5,207 nucleotides of DNA, from the NCBI GenBank assembly GCA_021823875.1, contig JAKAMD010000261.1, forward strand, positions 1 to 5,207. Direction: 5' to 3'. This document shows, piece by piece, positions 4,181-5,207 of the stretch; the first letter of the stretch is position 1; the number at the start of each line of letters is the position of its first letter. A program made the position numbers and the translations under genes. Origin of the DNA: Pseudomonadota bacterium. GTDB taxonomy: Bacteria > Pseudomonadota > Alphaproteobacteria > Rhizobiales > Xanthobacteraceae. The notes beneath the pieces are model-generated. The model did no database searches and had not been told where the DNA came from. It saw only the letters and a program-made list of their open reading frames with translations.

Positions 4181-5207
4181 CTAAAGCGGCGGAATATCCC
4201 CGCGTTGCCAGCCTTCCAGGGTTGCCGCCCGGAATTGCGCGAAACGCCCCTCGGCGATGGCCGCCCGCATACCTGCCATCAGTTCCTGGTAATAGGCGAT
4301 ATTGACGGTGGACAAGAGCACGGCCCCCAGCATTTCGTTGGCCTTGGTGAGGTGATGCAAATAAGCGCGCGCATAGGTGCGCGCGGTCGGGTGCGCACTC
4401 TGCTCGTCAAGCGGGCGCGGATCGTCGGCATGGCGCGCATTGGCGAGGTTGACGGCGCCGTAGCGGGTGAAGGCCATGCCGTGGCGGCCGTTGCGGGTCG
4501 GCATCACGCAGTCGAACATGTCGATGCCGCGCGCCACCGCTTCCAATAGGTCGTGCGGCGTGCCGACGCCCATCAGATAGCGCGGCCGCTCGGCCGGCAG
4601 CGTTGGCGTGGTTTCCTGCACCACGTTGAGCATCACGTCCTGCGGCTCGCCCACTGCTAGCCCGCCGATGGCATAGCCCTGGAAGTCCATGTCCACCAGT
4701 TCGGCCGCGCTCTTCTGACGCAAGTTGATATCGTCACCGCCCTGCACGATGCCGAACAGCGCGTAACCCGCGCGCGCCCGGCCTTCGAAGGCCTTCTTTG
4801 AGCGCTCCGCCCAGCGCAGCGACAATTCCATGGCGCGCGTGATCTCCTCTCGCGAGGCCGGCAGCCGCAGGCACTCGTCGAGCTGCATCGCGATGTCGGC
4901 GCCGAGCAGCGCCTGGATCTCGATCGAGCGCTCCGGGGTCAGCTCGTGCATGGCGCCGTCGAGATGCGAGCGGAAGACGACGCCGTGCTCGGAAAGCTTG
5001 CGCAGGCTCGACAGGGACATGACCTGGAACCCACCGGAGTCGGTCAGGATCGGCAGCGGCCACTGCATGAAGGCGTGCAGGCCGCCGAGCGCAGCGACCC
5101 GTTCGGGTCCCGGCCTGAGCATGAGGTGATAGGTATTGCCGAGCACGATCTCGGCGCCGGTCGCCCGTACCACCTCCGGCGTCAGCCCCTTCACCGTCCC
5201 CTGCGTG
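4181..5207 (-). CDS. tgt: tRNA-guanine transglycosylase (queuosine biosynthesis), 5'-truncated by window edge
   Basis: Tgt replaces guanine at position 34 of the GUN-anticodon tRNAs (Asp, Asn, His, Tyr) with preQ1, a step towards queuosine. The frame stays open through the right edge (TQGTVKGLTPE spans the last bases), so roughly the first 50 residues are missing and GTG 5194 is not the real start. Counting that GTG as residue 1, catalytic and binding residues are present with family spacing: Asp52 in TDSGGFQ, Asp106 in LDEC, Gln151 in IVQGG, GGLAVGE (177-183) and the nucleophile Asp228 in DMFDCVMPTR. The ending YYQELMAGMR is typical. Oddly, all four zinc-ligand positions of the Escherichia coli and Zymomonas enzymes are replaced: Cys, Cys, Cys and His become Ser266, His268, Ala271 and Val297. 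I expect queA upstream, beyond the window, from common alphaproteobacterial gene order. Confidence 0.97.
   Translation of the reverse strand, partial: TQGTVKGLTPEVVRATGAEIVLGNTYHLMLRPGPERVAALGGLHAFMQWPLPILTDSGGFQVMSLSSLRKLSEHGVVFRSHLDGAMHELTPERSIEIQALLGADIAMQLDECLRLPASREEITRAMELSLRWAERSKKAFEGRARAGYALFGIVQGGDDINLRQKSAAELVDMDFQGYAIGGLAVGEPQDVMLNVVQETTPTLPAERPRYLMGVGTPHDLLEAVARGIDMFDCVMPTRNGRHGMAFTRYGAVNLANARHADDPRPLDEQSAHPTARTYARAYLHHLTKANEMLGAVLLSTVNIAYYQELMAGMRAAIAEGRFAQFRAATLEGWQRGDIPPL

Noticed and set aside
1..5207. CRISPR arrays, tRNA or rRNA genes, insertion sequences, phage or toxin-antitoxin genes
   Set aside because: No regularly spaced repeats, cloverleaf-like segments, transposase motifs or terminal inverted repeats with target duplications were seen.

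Overview
The window looks like chromosomal DNA from a high-GC alphaproteobacterium, most likely a Hyphomicrobiales/Rhizobiales member near the Bradyrhizobium, Rhodopseudomonas or Xanthobacteraceae groups. That placement is an inference. It rests on codon use, a Tgt of the type I associate with that order, a tiny CPHC/CDAC zinc-ribbon protein that I recall from Bradyrhizobium relatives, a GGAAC-N16-TGTT motif resembling EcfG stress promoters, and a concentric palindrome (CCTGAGGAG ... CTCCTCAGG around TCTCGAA ... TTCGAGA) of a kind scattered through those genomes.

Layout, left to right. Bases 1-681 (+) hold the C-terminal three quarters of a COG3618-type amidohydrolase (2-pyrone-4,6-dicarboxylate lactonase-like) whose start lies off the left edge. 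Bases 682-1087 are a long gene-free stretch, partly AT-rich, with one strong 24-bp dyad. Bases 1088-1285 (+) encode a 65-residue zinc-ribbon protein. Bases 1372-1812 (+) encode a secreted CHRD-domain protein with its own candidate promoter and a good terminator. Bases 1957-3141 (+) encode a FAD-dependent aromatic hydroxylase with features of 3-hydroxybenzoate 6-monooxygenase. A second, complete COG3618-type amidohydrolase (3169-4026, -) converges on it with a 27-bp gap. A palindromic repeat and a candidate terminator separate that gene from tgt (4181 to beyond the right edge, -), which encodes tRNA-guanine transglycosylase.

The theme of the accessory part is aromatic-acid catabolism. A ring hydroxylase and two paralogous lactonase-like amidohydrolases lie within about 4 kb, but they do not form one operon: they face different ways and are interrupted by the zinc-ribbon and CHRD genes, which look unrelated. 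tgt is housekeeping (queuosine in tRNA).

I do not see an obviously new multi-gene system. The points most worth a second look are: loss of all four zinc-ligand residues in Tgt; an Asp-to-Asn change at the expected catalytic Asp of the first amidohydrolase but not the second; the 24-bp dyad at 950-973; the EcfG-like promoter before the CHRD gene; and a possibly leaderless start for the second amidohydrolase.
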